The notes under the pieces were generated by a model that worked only from the letters and a program-made list of their open reading frames with translations, searched no databases and was not told the DNA's origin. Shown in pieces: positions 26,622-32,959 of a DNA stretch of 32,959 bases (the first letter of the stretch is position 1; the number at the start of each line of letters is the position of its first letter). Source of the stretch: JBKBXU01 sp046313675 (GTDB taxonomy: Bacteria > Bacteroidota > Bacteroidia > Cytophagales > Cytophagaceae). Both the position numbers and the translations under genes were made by a program. The stretch is from NCBI GenBank assembly GCA_046313675.1, contig JBKBXU010000003.1:1-32959 (forward strand). The letters are read 5' to 3'.

Positions 26622-27110
26622 TTACAAAGGATTATTATTAAGTGTTTGAACAAGTTCACCTTTATACTGCTGCACATCTACTCCGAAACGTCTGAGAAAT
26701 TCTACTCCCTCATCCATTCCTATCCCCTTGTAATGTGCATAGGACTCTAGAAATATAACTTTTTCAACCCCTGCACTGTAAATTAGTCTTGCGCATGGAA
26801 GACATGGCGAGAGCGTTATATAAAGCGTACATTTTTCAATCGAAAACCCATTTTTCATGGCGTAAACAATGGCGTTTTCTTCTGCGTGCAGCGCAAGGGA
26901 ACAACTTCCTTTCATGTCCTTTGCACAACCTGTTTCCGGCCACTCCTCATCACAATTATGAGTACCCATTGGAGGCCCATTGTAACCAATAGAAATAATT
27001 CGAGTCTCTTTAGTCAACACCGCCCCTACATGTTTTTTAATGCAATGTGAACGCCTGGCCAGGTTAATAGCCAATTCCATAAAAATATCGTCGAAGGCGG
27101 GTTTTTTCAT
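26622..27110 (-). CDS. Deoxycytidylate deaminase (dCMP/ComEB family)
   Basis: A 162-residue zinc deaminase. The catalytic HAE is His75-Ala-Glu77 (LHAEENAIVYA) and the zinc cysteines are in SPCLPCARL (Cys103, Cys106). N-terminal SHCIKKHVGAVLTKETRIIS and GYNGPPMGTHNCDE are typical of dCMP deaminases of the ComEB type. It deaminates dCMP to dUMP for thymidylate synthesis. The ATG at 27108-27110 follows a -7-like element closely. Gene symbols dcd or comEB are used variously, so none is assigned. Confidence 0.93.
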   Translation of the reverse strand: MKKPAFDDIFMELAINLARRSHCIKKHVGAVLTKETRIISIGYNGPPMGTHNCDEEWPETGCAKDMKGSCSLALHAEENAIVYAMKNGFSIEKCTLYITLSPCLPCARLIYSAGVEKVIFLESYAHYKGIGMDEGVEFLRRFGVDVQQYKGELVQTLNNNPL

Positions 27111-27129
27111 TAATTTTAATTTTACCGGT

Positions 27130-27137
27130 CAAAGTTA
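27130..27137 (-). promoter_or_regulatory. -7-like element upstream of the deaminase gene
   Basis: The minus strand reads TAACTTTG at the complement of 27130-27137, a full match to TAnnTTTG. It is 19 bp before the deaminase ATG, leaving a short leader. No exact TTTG lies at 19 bases further upstream; TTTC is 16 bases away. Confidence 0.4.
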
Positions 27138-27146
27138 GAAAATATT

Positions 27147-27154
27147 TATCTTTG
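27147..27154 (+). promoter_or_regulatory. -7-like element facing the ABC-F gene
   Basis: TATCTTTG at 27147-27154 matches TAnnTTTG on the plus strand. The -33 position has no TTTG. If used, it would give the ABC-F gene a leader of about 255 nt. It almost abuts the opposite-strand element at 27130-27137, giving a divergent arrangement. Confidence 0.3.
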
Positions 27155-27415
27155 AAACACCACTCCGGCCTCCTACTTTGTCAAACCTTGCTAAAAACAT
27201 CGTTTTTTTAATAACAATTCCTGTAGCCGGACTTTCAAACAATGAGTGATACCTATAATAGAAATACGATAAAGAGGATTTCCGGGTGATTTTTAAAATT
27301 AAGATGCAGTTATTTTGTCATTACTTTATAACTTGCATCATAGATACAAAAAGATTGAACTTTAATTGGTGAATTTCTTTTTTTAAGTAACCCAACAAGC
27401 CTTTAACAACAAACA
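27155..27415. other. Remainder of divergent intergenic region, nothing recognised
   Basis: Most of the 305-bp gap between the deaminase and ABC-F genes. Apart from the two -7-like elements at its left side I see no ORF with a credible start, no hairpin of note and no RNA gene. Confidence 0.5.
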
Positions 27416-29335
27416 ATGCTATCTATTTCGGATCTTTCATTTTATTTCGGCAGCAGAGCACTTTATGAAAATGTTTCTTTGCACATTAAGCCTAAAGATA
27501 AAATCGGACTTATCGGTGCTAATGGAACTGGAAAATCTACTCTTCTGCGTCTTATAACCGGCGAATATACTCCGGATAGTGGTGAAATTTCCAAAAGCAA
27601 CGATTGCACAATTGGCTTCCTTAACCAGGATTTACTTTCCTATCAAACCGACGAAAGTATCCTTGCTGTAGCAATGCAGGCTTTTGAAAGGCAGAATCAA
27701 CTACAAAGGCAAATTGACGAAACACTGCAGGAAATGGAATCCAACTACAGGGATGAATTAGTTGAGAAGCTATCCCGTTATCAGGAAGAATTCGAGGCGC
27801 TGGATGGATACACGATACAATCAAAAGCCGAAGAAATTCTTGAAGGTTTAGGTTTTGCCACCAAAGACCTGCAAAAACCTTTACGAAACTTCTCCGGAGG
27901 TTGGAGGATGAGGGTTATGCTGGCCAAATTATTATTAATGAAGCCATCCCTTTTAATGCTGGATGAACCTACCAACCACCTGGATTTACCTTCTATTCAA
28001 TGGGTAGAACAATATCTTGAAAAATATGAGGGCGCAGTAATTGTAGTATCGCACGACAGGCAGTTCATAGATAATACTGTTAAAAGCATTGTAGAGGTCA
28101 CGCAGCAAAGCTTAAACCTTTATGCCGGCAATTATTCCTTTTACCTGGAAGAAAAGGCTCTACGTGCAGAAATACAGAAAGGCGCTTATGAAAACCAACA
28201 ATCAAAAATAAGGCAAACCGAACGTTTTATCGACCGGTTTAAAGCCAAAGCTTCAAAAGCCCGCCAGGTTCAATCAAGAGTAAAATCTCTTGAAAAAATG
28301 GATATTGTTGAGGAAGTGGTTGACGAAACAGCCAAAGTGTTTTTTAAATTTAATTTTAAAACACAGCCGGGAAAAATACTTTACACATTTAATAATCTGA
28401 GCAAAAGCTACGGAGACCTTACCATTCTTAAAAACGCCAACCTGACTATAGAAAGAGGGGATAAAATTGCTTTTATTGGAGCAAATGGAAAAGGAAAGTC
28501 TACCCTACTGAGAATCATAGCCGGTACAGAGCCATTTGAAGGAGAAAAATCAGAAGGTCATAACGTAATTACCAGCTTTTTTGGCCAACATCAACTTGAA
28601 TCTTTGGATTTGGAAGCCAGTCTTTTGGATGAATTAAAGATGATGGGTACATCTAAGTCTGAAACCGAACTGAGAAGCATTTTAGGATGCTTCCTATTTT
28701 CAAATGACGATGTTTTCAAAAAAATTAAAATACTTTCCGGAGGTGAGAAATCAAGAGTTGCATTAGCTAAAACATTGGTGTCTGAAGCCAACTTCCTTCT
28801 TCTGGATGAGCCCACGAATCACCTTGACATACAATCGGTAAACATTCTCATTCAAGCACTTCAACAATACGAAGGAACCTATGTCGTTATTTCTCACGAC
28901 CGGCATTTTGTAAACCAGGTGGCTAACAAAATATGGTATATTGAAGACTTTGAATTAAAAGAATATCCGGGCACCTATGAAGAGTATGGGTGGTGGCAGG
29001 AAAAACGGAATGCTGATAAGAAAGATAATCAAGCGCCTAAGCCCATTAAAGAAAAAACAAAAGAACCGGCAAAAAAAGTTGAAAGCCAGACATCTTCCAA
29101 AGAACTGAAAACAGCAAAAGACCAACTGGAAAAGTGCGAAAGTCAAATTTCGGTTCTGGAAAGTAAAATTGAAACTCTTGAAAACGAAATGGCCAAACCC
29201 TCGGTTTTCGGAAACCCTGATTTGTTGGCAGAACATACCTTAAACTATAAAAAATTAAAAACCAGTCTTTCTGAACAGAATGAACTTTGGGAAAAACTGG
29301 CTGAAGAAATTGATCGATATGAAAGTAAAGTTTAG
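27416..29335 (+). CDS. ABC-F family ATPase, Uup-like
   Basis: A 639-residue soluble protein with two ABC domains and no TM helix. Walker A motifs are GANGTGKST (34-42) and GANGKGKST (about 355-363). Signatures are NFSGGWRMRVMLAK and LSGGEKSRVALAK, and both Walker B regions end in LDEPTNHLD. Between the domains lies the ABC-F linker (about 245-300, IRQTERFIDRFKAKASKARQ). A Lys/Glu-rich C-terminal coiled coil (about 545-639) points to the Uup-like branch rather than EttA. ABC-F proteins of this type act on ribosomes or branched nucleic acids; the exact role is unclear. Its last 17 bp overlap the start of the plug-like lipoprotein gene. Confidence 0.95.
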   Translation: MLSISDLSFYFGSRALYENVSLHIKPKDKIGLIGANGTGKSTLLRLITGEYTPDSGEISKSNDCTIGFLNQDLLSYQTDESILAVAMQAFERQNQLQRQIDETLQEMESNYRDELVEKLSRYQEEFEALDGYTIQSKAEEILEGLGFATKDLQKPLRNFSGGWRMRVMLAKLLLMKPSLLMLDEPTNHLDLPSIQWVEQYLEKYEGAVIVVSHDRQFIDNTVKSIVEVTQQSLNLYAGNYSFYLEEKALRAEIQKGAYENQQSKIRQTERFIDRFKAKASKARQVQSRVKSLEKMDIVEEVVDETAKVFFKFNFKTQPGKILYTFNNLSKSYGDLTILKNANLTIERGDKIAFIGANGKGKSTLLRIIAGTEPFEGEKSEGHNVITSFFGQHQLESLDLEASLLDELKMMGTSKSETELRSILGCFLFSNDDVFKKIKILSGGEKSRVALAKTLVSEANFLLLDEPTNHLDIQSVNILIQALQQYEGTYVVISHDRHFVNQVANKIWYIEDFELKEYPGTYEEYGWWQEKRNADKKDNQAPKPIKEKTKEPAKKVESQTSSKELKTAKDQLEKCESQISVLESKIETLENEMAKPSVFGNPDLLAEHTLNYKKLKTSLSEQNELWEKLAEEIDRYESKV

Positions 29336-30632
29336 TGTTTTTTATATTATTATTTTTACCCTTTGCTTAACGGCTTGTGTACCTGTGGACAATTCATCTT
29401 CGACAGGTGCAAATAAAAAAGTTTCTCTTAGAATAGATGATTACACCTACGATAAGAACATAAAAACCGTCATGTTGTACCCTGTAACCGGGCAAAATCA
29501 CGACATGATTCAAGCACCCATTATTCCATTATCCCAGGGAACACCTTTGGTGTTACATTTCGATGAACTGGTAGGGCAGGTAAATGATTATACGGTAAAA
29601 ATCCTGAATTGTACCTATAACTGGAGGGTTTCAGATTTGCCGGAATTGCAATACCTGAATGACTTTAATGAATACATCATTACCGATAGAAATGTATCTT
29701 TTAATACCAGGGTAAATTACGTACATTATAAATTTGTTGTCCCCAGAGTAAAAGTAAGTGGCAACTATTTGATTGTAGTCTACAGGAACAATAATCCTGA
29801 TGACATTGTAATAAGCCGCAGATTTGTTATTACAGACGATAAACTTTCTCTGGCTCCTGATGTAAAGTTTTCTAATGTCGTTAGCAAGCGAAATCACTAT
29901 CAGCAGGTTGATTTTGTTTTGAATTATAAAGGAATTGATGTTATAAATCCTACCGACGAAATAAAAGTTGTCATAAGACAAAATCACCGTTGGGATAACG
30001 CCTTAATGGGCTTACGTCCTGCCTATGTACGGGAGTTTGAAAAGCGCCTGGATTATAATTTCTTTGCCGGGGAAAATAACTTCCCGGGAGGTAATGAATT
30101 TAGAATGTTTGATGTACGAAGCATTCAATTCAGCGGAATGAATGTTGACAAGGTAATTCTACAGGAAACCCCAATCGAAGTCAACCTTCTCAGAGACAGA
30201 AGTCGTGCAAAAGAGCCTTATAGCCAATATCCGGATGCCGATGGCAAGTTTTATGTAGAACATTATGAAACCGGCGGAGTGGACGTGGAACCTGATTACG
30301 TCTATGTTAATTTCAGACTTGATCACCCGTACCCTGCAGATGGCAAAGTTTACATCATCGGAACTATGAATGATTGGATTCCGGATAAGAGATACGAAAT
30401 GAAATATGATGAGGAAAAGAAAAGGTATAACGGCAAAGTTCTCTTAAAACAAGGTTATTACAACTACATATATACCTTAACAGCACCTGGAATGAGGGAC
30501 GACACCTATTTTGAAGGCAACCATAGCCTTACACAAAATCATTACGAAATAATAGTGTACTACAGACCTATGGGCTTTAGAAGCGACTTAATTGTCGGGT
30601 ATAAGAATTTCAATTATAATTCAGTAAGATAA
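29319..30632 (+). CDS. T9SS plug-like lipoprotein (formerly DUF5103)
   Basis: The family start is ATG 29319, giving 437 residues; an ATG 39 bp upstream is inside the ABC-F gene and adds a non-signal leader. The signal peptide ends in CLTAC (lipobox, Cys20), so the protein is exported and probably lipidated. The N-terminal domain (about 25-150) contains DMIQAPIIPL and LNCTYNWRVSDL, typical of DUF5103, now known as the type IX secretion plug family. The plug caps the periplasmic side of the SprA translocon. The C-terminal part (about 326-400) has YVNFRLDHPYPADGKVYIIG followed by TMNDW, resembling an AMPK/CBM48-type beta-sandwich. The gene is coupled to the ABC-F gene and convergent with the cas6-like gene. 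Confidence 0.85.
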   Translation: MKVKFSVFYIIIFTLCLTACVPVDNSSSTGANKKVSLRIDDYTYDKNIKTVMLYPVTGQNHDMIQAPIIPLSQGTPLVLHFDELVGQVNDYTVKILNCTYNWRVSDLPELQYLNDFNEYIITDRNVSFNTRVNYVHYKFVVPRVKVSGNYLIVVYRNNNPDDIVISRRFVITDDKLSLAPDVKFSNVVSKRNHYQQVDFVLNYKGIDVINPTDEIKVVIRQNHRWDNALMGLRPAYVREFEKRLDYNFFAGENNFPGGNEFRMFDVRSIQFSGMNVDKVILQETPIEVNLLRDRSRAKEPYSQYPDADGKFYVEHYETGGVDVEPDYVYVNFRLDHPYPADGKVYIIGTMNDWIPDKRYEMKYDEEKKRYNGKVLLKQGYYNYIYTLTAPGMRDDTYFEGNHSLTQNHYEIIVYYRPMGFRSDLIVGYKNFNYNSVR

Positions 30633-30669
30633 ACTACGTCTTAGTAATTAAAATTCATAAGGCGTAGTT
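30632..30669. terminator. Imperfect hairpin between convergent genes
   Basis: AACTACGTC (30632-30640) pairs with GGCGTAGTT (30661-30669): nine pairs including one G-U, with a 20-base loop. It overlaps the end of the plug-like gene and the last codons of the cas6-like gene. No strong T-run follows on either strand, so it is only a candidate bidirectional terminator. Confidence 0.3.
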
Positions 30670-31439
30670 CTTTGATTTGGATCTGCGTTGGCAAGATCGA
30701 CCATACCAAAGCCTTTATAAGTAAATATCCCCATTCCACAATCCCAAACAAACTGCTGTACTTTAGGATCTGCATAAAGTGTAAATGGAAAGGTATATCC
30801 CCTCACTTCATATTTTTCTCTGTTATGAAAAACCGGGAAAATTCGGGCAAACTTTTTCTCTTCTTCTTTAATCTTGGTAAGATAATTTTTGTCGGGAAGA
30901 ACCTGAAACTTGTAAAAAGAAGCAATTTCTTCTGTAGTGAACATACCGGATTTCTCCATCCTGCTCATTGTGCTATCATAAAGCATATCAGAAAAAATAT
31001 CCATAAGCGGGCTGACAAACTTTTTAGAATCAGCATCTTCCACGAGAGGATTAATTAATACCAGCGGTGAAATACAGATATACTTCACTTCTCCGGTACT
31101 TAGGTCTGGGTACTCCTCTTTCTCTACATTTAAAGGAACAAGTAATAATTTACCTATCTCAATCTGTGTTTGTTTGAAAAGTATATCAATAAATGTTTTA
31201 ATAAACTCTTCTTCAGGACTTGACAGTACCAGGGTTACCTTATTAGAGTAATAATGTAATCCTTCCTTCCCCACTTTTGTCTGTCCTTTTAAGCCCGAGA
31301 AACTATACATAGTAAAATTCTGATACTTTCCCAGTGTTCTGTCCATTAAGGAATGGATCAGGTTGGACAAAAGAAACTGATGGTGAAAAGGAACTGTTGC
31401 TCCTTTGTTTGTTAAGCCGAATATAATTCTTACCCTCAA
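30648..31439 (-). CDS. cas6: Cas6-family CRISPR RNA endoribonuclease, orphan
   Basis: A 263-residue protein with the Cas6 RAMP pattern. The N-terminus MRVRIIFGLTNKGATVPFHH followed by QFLLSNLIHSLM is the first ferredoxin-like strand and helix; His19, His20 and His29 are candidates for the catalytic His. FTMYSFSGLKG follows. The C-terminus carries the glycine-rich loop GMGIFTYKGFG (235-245) of Cas6. Cas6 cuts CRISPR transcripts within the repeat. The start is TTG at 31439: no in-frame ATG exists between it and the upstream stop near 31473. No CRISPR array and no other cas gene occurs in this window; neighbours are housekeeping genes. It could serve an array elsewhere in the genome or have another RNA substrate. 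Confidence 0.85.
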   Translation of the reverse strand: MRVRIIFGLTNKGATVPFHHQFLLSNLIHSLMDRTLGKYQNFTMYSFSGLKGQTKVGKEGLHYYSNKVTLVLSSPEEEFIKTFIDILFKQTQIEIGKLLLVPLNVEKEEYPDLSTGEVKYICISPLVLINPLVEDADSKKFVSPLMDIFSDMLYDSTMSRMEKSGMFTTEEIASFYKFQVLPDKNYLTKIKEEEKKFARIFPVFHNREKYEVRGYTFPFTLYADPKVQQFVWDCGMGIFTYKGFGMVDLANADPNQRTTPYEF

Positions 31440-31531
31440 TGCTAAAAAATTTAAAAAATGTTTAAAATATATTTACGCCTTGCAAAAATGTATTTCTATT
31501 CTATGTTAACCATAAACCGATTGAAAATGTT

Positions 31532-32629
31532 TCACACATTAAATCTAAAATGCATGACATCACCGTCTTCCACCACATATTCTTTACCTTCAATAGAAAT
31601 TTTCCCGGCTTCTTTACACGCCTGCTCTGTTTTCAAATTTTGATAGTCAGGAATTTTAATGACCTCAGCTTTAATAAAACCTTTTTCAAAGTCTGTGTGA
31701 ATTACGCTTGCTGCCTGAGGCGCTTTCCAGCCTCTGGTAATAGTCCAGGCCCGCACCTCTTTCTCTCCTGCGGTAAAATAGGTAATAAGATTAAGTAACT
31801 TATATGAGGCCCTGATAAGTCTGTTCAAGCCAGATTCTTTCAGTCCATACTCCTGAAGAAACATTTCCTTTTCTTCCGGATCAGTAAGTTCTGCAATTTG
31901 AGATTCAATAGCTGCTGAAACAATTATAACATCAGCATTTTCTGAGGCAACAGAAGCTTTTAGTTTCTCAACGTATTGGTTTCCGGTGTTGACAGAACCT
32001 TCTTCCACATTGGCAACATATATCACAGGCTTTATGGTAAGAAGATGCGCATCTGCGACGGCTTTTTTAGATTCTTCATCCAGTTCCAGGGATCTTGCAC
32101 TGTTCCCAGCCATAAGATGAGTCTTATACTTATTTAAGATTTCAACCTCTTTCTTAGCCTTGGCATCCCCCGATTTAGCTGTACGCTCAACCCTTTGTAG
32201 CTTTTTCTCAATAGACTCAAGATCTTTTAGTTGCAATTCAGTATCTATAATTTCTTTGTCTTCAACCGGGTCTACTTTCCCGGCAACATGTACCACATTA
32301 GGGTCTTCAAAACAACGAATAACGTGAATAATAGCATCTACTTCCCGAATGTTTGCAAGAAATTGATTGCCGAGACCTTCGCCTTTGCTGGCTCCTTTTA
32401 CCAGTCCGGCTATATCCACAAACTCTATGACTGCAGGTAGTACCTTTTGAGGATGCACAAGACCTTCAAGTATAGTAAGTCTTTCATCGGGCACGGTAAT
32501 TACACCAACATTTGGCTCTATCGTACAAAAAGGATAATTAGCTGCCTCTGCTTTCGCATTAGACAAAGCATTAAACAACGTCGATTTACCTACATTAGGC
32601 AATCCTACTATTCCACATTGAAGTCCCAT
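31532..32629 (-). CDS. ychF: Redox-regulated ribosome-binding ATPase YchF (OLA1 family)
   Basis: A 365-residue Obg-family P-loop protein. The G1 motif GLPNVGKST (9-17) is followed by AANYPFCTIEPNVGVITVPD, and G3 by FVDIAGLVKGASKGEGLGNQ. A NxxE-type fourth motif (YVANVEEG) replaces NKxD, which gives YchF its ATP preference. A coiled coil (about 125-175) and a C-terminal TGS domain (about 280-365, TRGWKAPQAASVIHTDFEKG) complete the family layout. It binds ribosomes. The ATG is preceded by a -7 element at 32693-32700. The cas6-like gene begins 92 bp after its stop, on the same strand. Confidence 0.97.
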   Translation of the reverse strand: MGLQCGIVGLPNVGKSTLFNALSNAKAEAANYPFCTIEPNVGVITVPDERLTILEGLVHPQKVLPAVIEFVDIAGLVKGASKGEGLGNQFLANIREVDAIIHVIRCFEDPNVVHVAGKVDPVEDKEIIDTELQLKDLESIEKKLQRVERTAKSGDAKAKKEVEILNKYKTHLMAGNSARSLELDEESKKAVADAHLLTIKPVIYVANVEEGSVNTGNQYVEKLKASVASENADVIIVSAAIESQIAELTDPEEKEMFLQEYGLKESGLNRLIRASYKLLNLITYFTAGEKEVRAWTITRGWKAPQAASVIHTDFEKGFIKAEVIKIPDYQNLKTEQACKEAGKISIEGKEYVVEDGDVMHFRFNV

Positions 32630-32692
32630 TGGTTAAGAATAAAATAATCAGACAAAAAATTCCGGATCGCTAAAATTATTTCAATAAAAATG

Positions 32693-32700
32693 CAAAGATA
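32693..32700 (-). promoter_or_regulatory. -7 element upstream of ychF
   Basis: The minus strand reads TATCTTTG at the complement of 32693-32700, a full match to TAnnTTTG, 63 bp before the ychF ATG. No TTTG is present 19 bases upstream. It lies after the terminator of the DUF3276 gene, consistent with ychF having its own promoter. Confidence 0.5.
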
Positions 32701-32735
32701 AAAATAATGTTTGATTTATACCCGGAATGTAATAA

Positions 32736-32766
32736 AAACAAAAAAGCTCCTGAATTACCAGGAGCT
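32736..32766 (-). terminator. Rho-independent terminator of the DUF3276 gene
   Basis: On the minus strand AGCTCCTG, a 6-base loop and CAGGAGCT form a perfect 8-bp stem (complement of 32745-32766), followed by TTTTTTGTTTTT. It lies 27 bp after the stop of the DUF3276 gene and separates it from ychF. Confidence 0.88.
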
Positions 32767-32792
32767 CTAAAATTTATATAAATAATATTAAT

Positions 32793-32959
32793 TTAATCCC
32801 ATTTCAATTCATCTTCCTCTTCATCAGGTCTTTCCGCCTCTTTGTCAAATTGAGTAAAATCGACTTCCGGTAATAATTCCGTTTTAACATGATCAATAGT
32901 TTGTTGTAATGCGGTCAGAAATTTGTTAAAATCTTCTTTATACAAGAAAATTTTATGTT
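32793..32959 (-). CDS. DUF3276 PUR-like protein, 3' end only
   Basis: The last 55 codons of a gene whose start lies beyond the right edge. The frame reads KIFLYKEDFNKFLTALQQTI, then a His-Val-Lys stretch and an acidic end finishing in DEEEDELKWD before TAA 32793-32795. The KIFLYKEDFxKF segment and acidic C-terminus match the Bacteroidota DUF3276 family, small PUR-alpha-like single-strand nucleic-acid binding proteins. A strong terminator follows. The N-terminal part is not visible, so the call is moderate. Confidence 0.75.
   Translation of the reverse strand, partial: HKIFLYKEDFNKFLTALQQTIDHVKTELLPEVDFTQFDKEAERPDEEEDELKWD

Noticed and set aside
27178..27249. Short plus-strand ORF (TTG start, 23 residues, hydrophobic) in the deaminase/ABC-F gap
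   Set aside because: Non-ATG start, no ribosome binding site and very short; not distinguishable from chance.
29280..29318. Upstream start for the plug-like lipoprotein (MNFGKNWLKKLID leader)
   Set aside because: It lies inside the ABC-F coding sequence and would place the signal peptide internally; ATG 29319 gives a standard lipoprotein signal.
30640..32959. CRISPR array near the cas6-like gene
   Set aside because: No regularly spaced direct repeats were seen on either side of the gene.
1..32959. tRNA, rRNA, insertion sequences, prophage or integrative element ends
   Set aside because: No cloverleaf with CCA-like end, rRNA segment, transposase, integrase or terminal inverted repeat was recognised; genes are densely packed core functions.

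Overview
The window looks like a chromosomal segment of an aerobic, gliding-type Bacteroidota, most likely a Cytophagales relative. Reasons: strongly AT-rich DNA; a Bacteroidota promoter (TTTG-N19-TAnnTTTG) upstream of the main operon; a complete Alternative Complex III (act) cluster joined to a heme-copper oxidase cluster; a type IX secretion plug-type protein (formerly DUF5103); and a DUF3276 PUR-like protein. The species cannot be named from the sequence alone.

Layout. 1-1420 (minus): the 5' part of a large secreted or outer-membrane protein, running off the left edge. 1424-5116 (minus): a very large multi-membrane NtrY-like histidine kinase, three bases upstream of it. 5142-21786 (minus): one tightly packed respiratory supercluster. 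In transcription order it reads actA, actB, actC, actD, actE, actF, ctaC (COX2), ctaD (COX1), ctaA (heme A synthase), ctaB (heme O synthase), two COX3-type subunits, a COX4-type subunit, SCO, DUF420 and a small CxxC membrane protein. Gaps are under 45 bp and several genes overlap, so this is probably one transcript of about 16.7 kb from the promoter at 21839-21869. It supplies a quinol:cytochrome c oxidoreductase, its partner A-type oxidase, heme A synthesis and copper insertion.

21787-22343 is a divergent intergenic region holding the act promoter and an apparently frameshifted small ORF. 22344-25208 (plus): a sodium/solute symporter and murB. 25213-27110 (minus): mgtE and a dCMP deaminase, convergent with murB. 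27111-27415: a divergent intergenic region. 27416-30632 (plus): a Uup-like ABC-F ATPase overlapping the T9SS plug-like lipoprotein. 30648-32959 (minus): an orphan Cas6-family protein with a TTG start, ychF, and the 3' end of a DUF3276 gene with a clear terminator.

The clearest oddities are the Cas6 protein with no CRISPR array or other cas gene in view, the six-heme ActA fusion, the COX2 subunit with two extra N-terminal membrane segments and an acidic tail, and the frameshifted small ORF near 22.1 kb. No complete, obviously new multi-gene system was found; most of the window is core metabolism and respiration.
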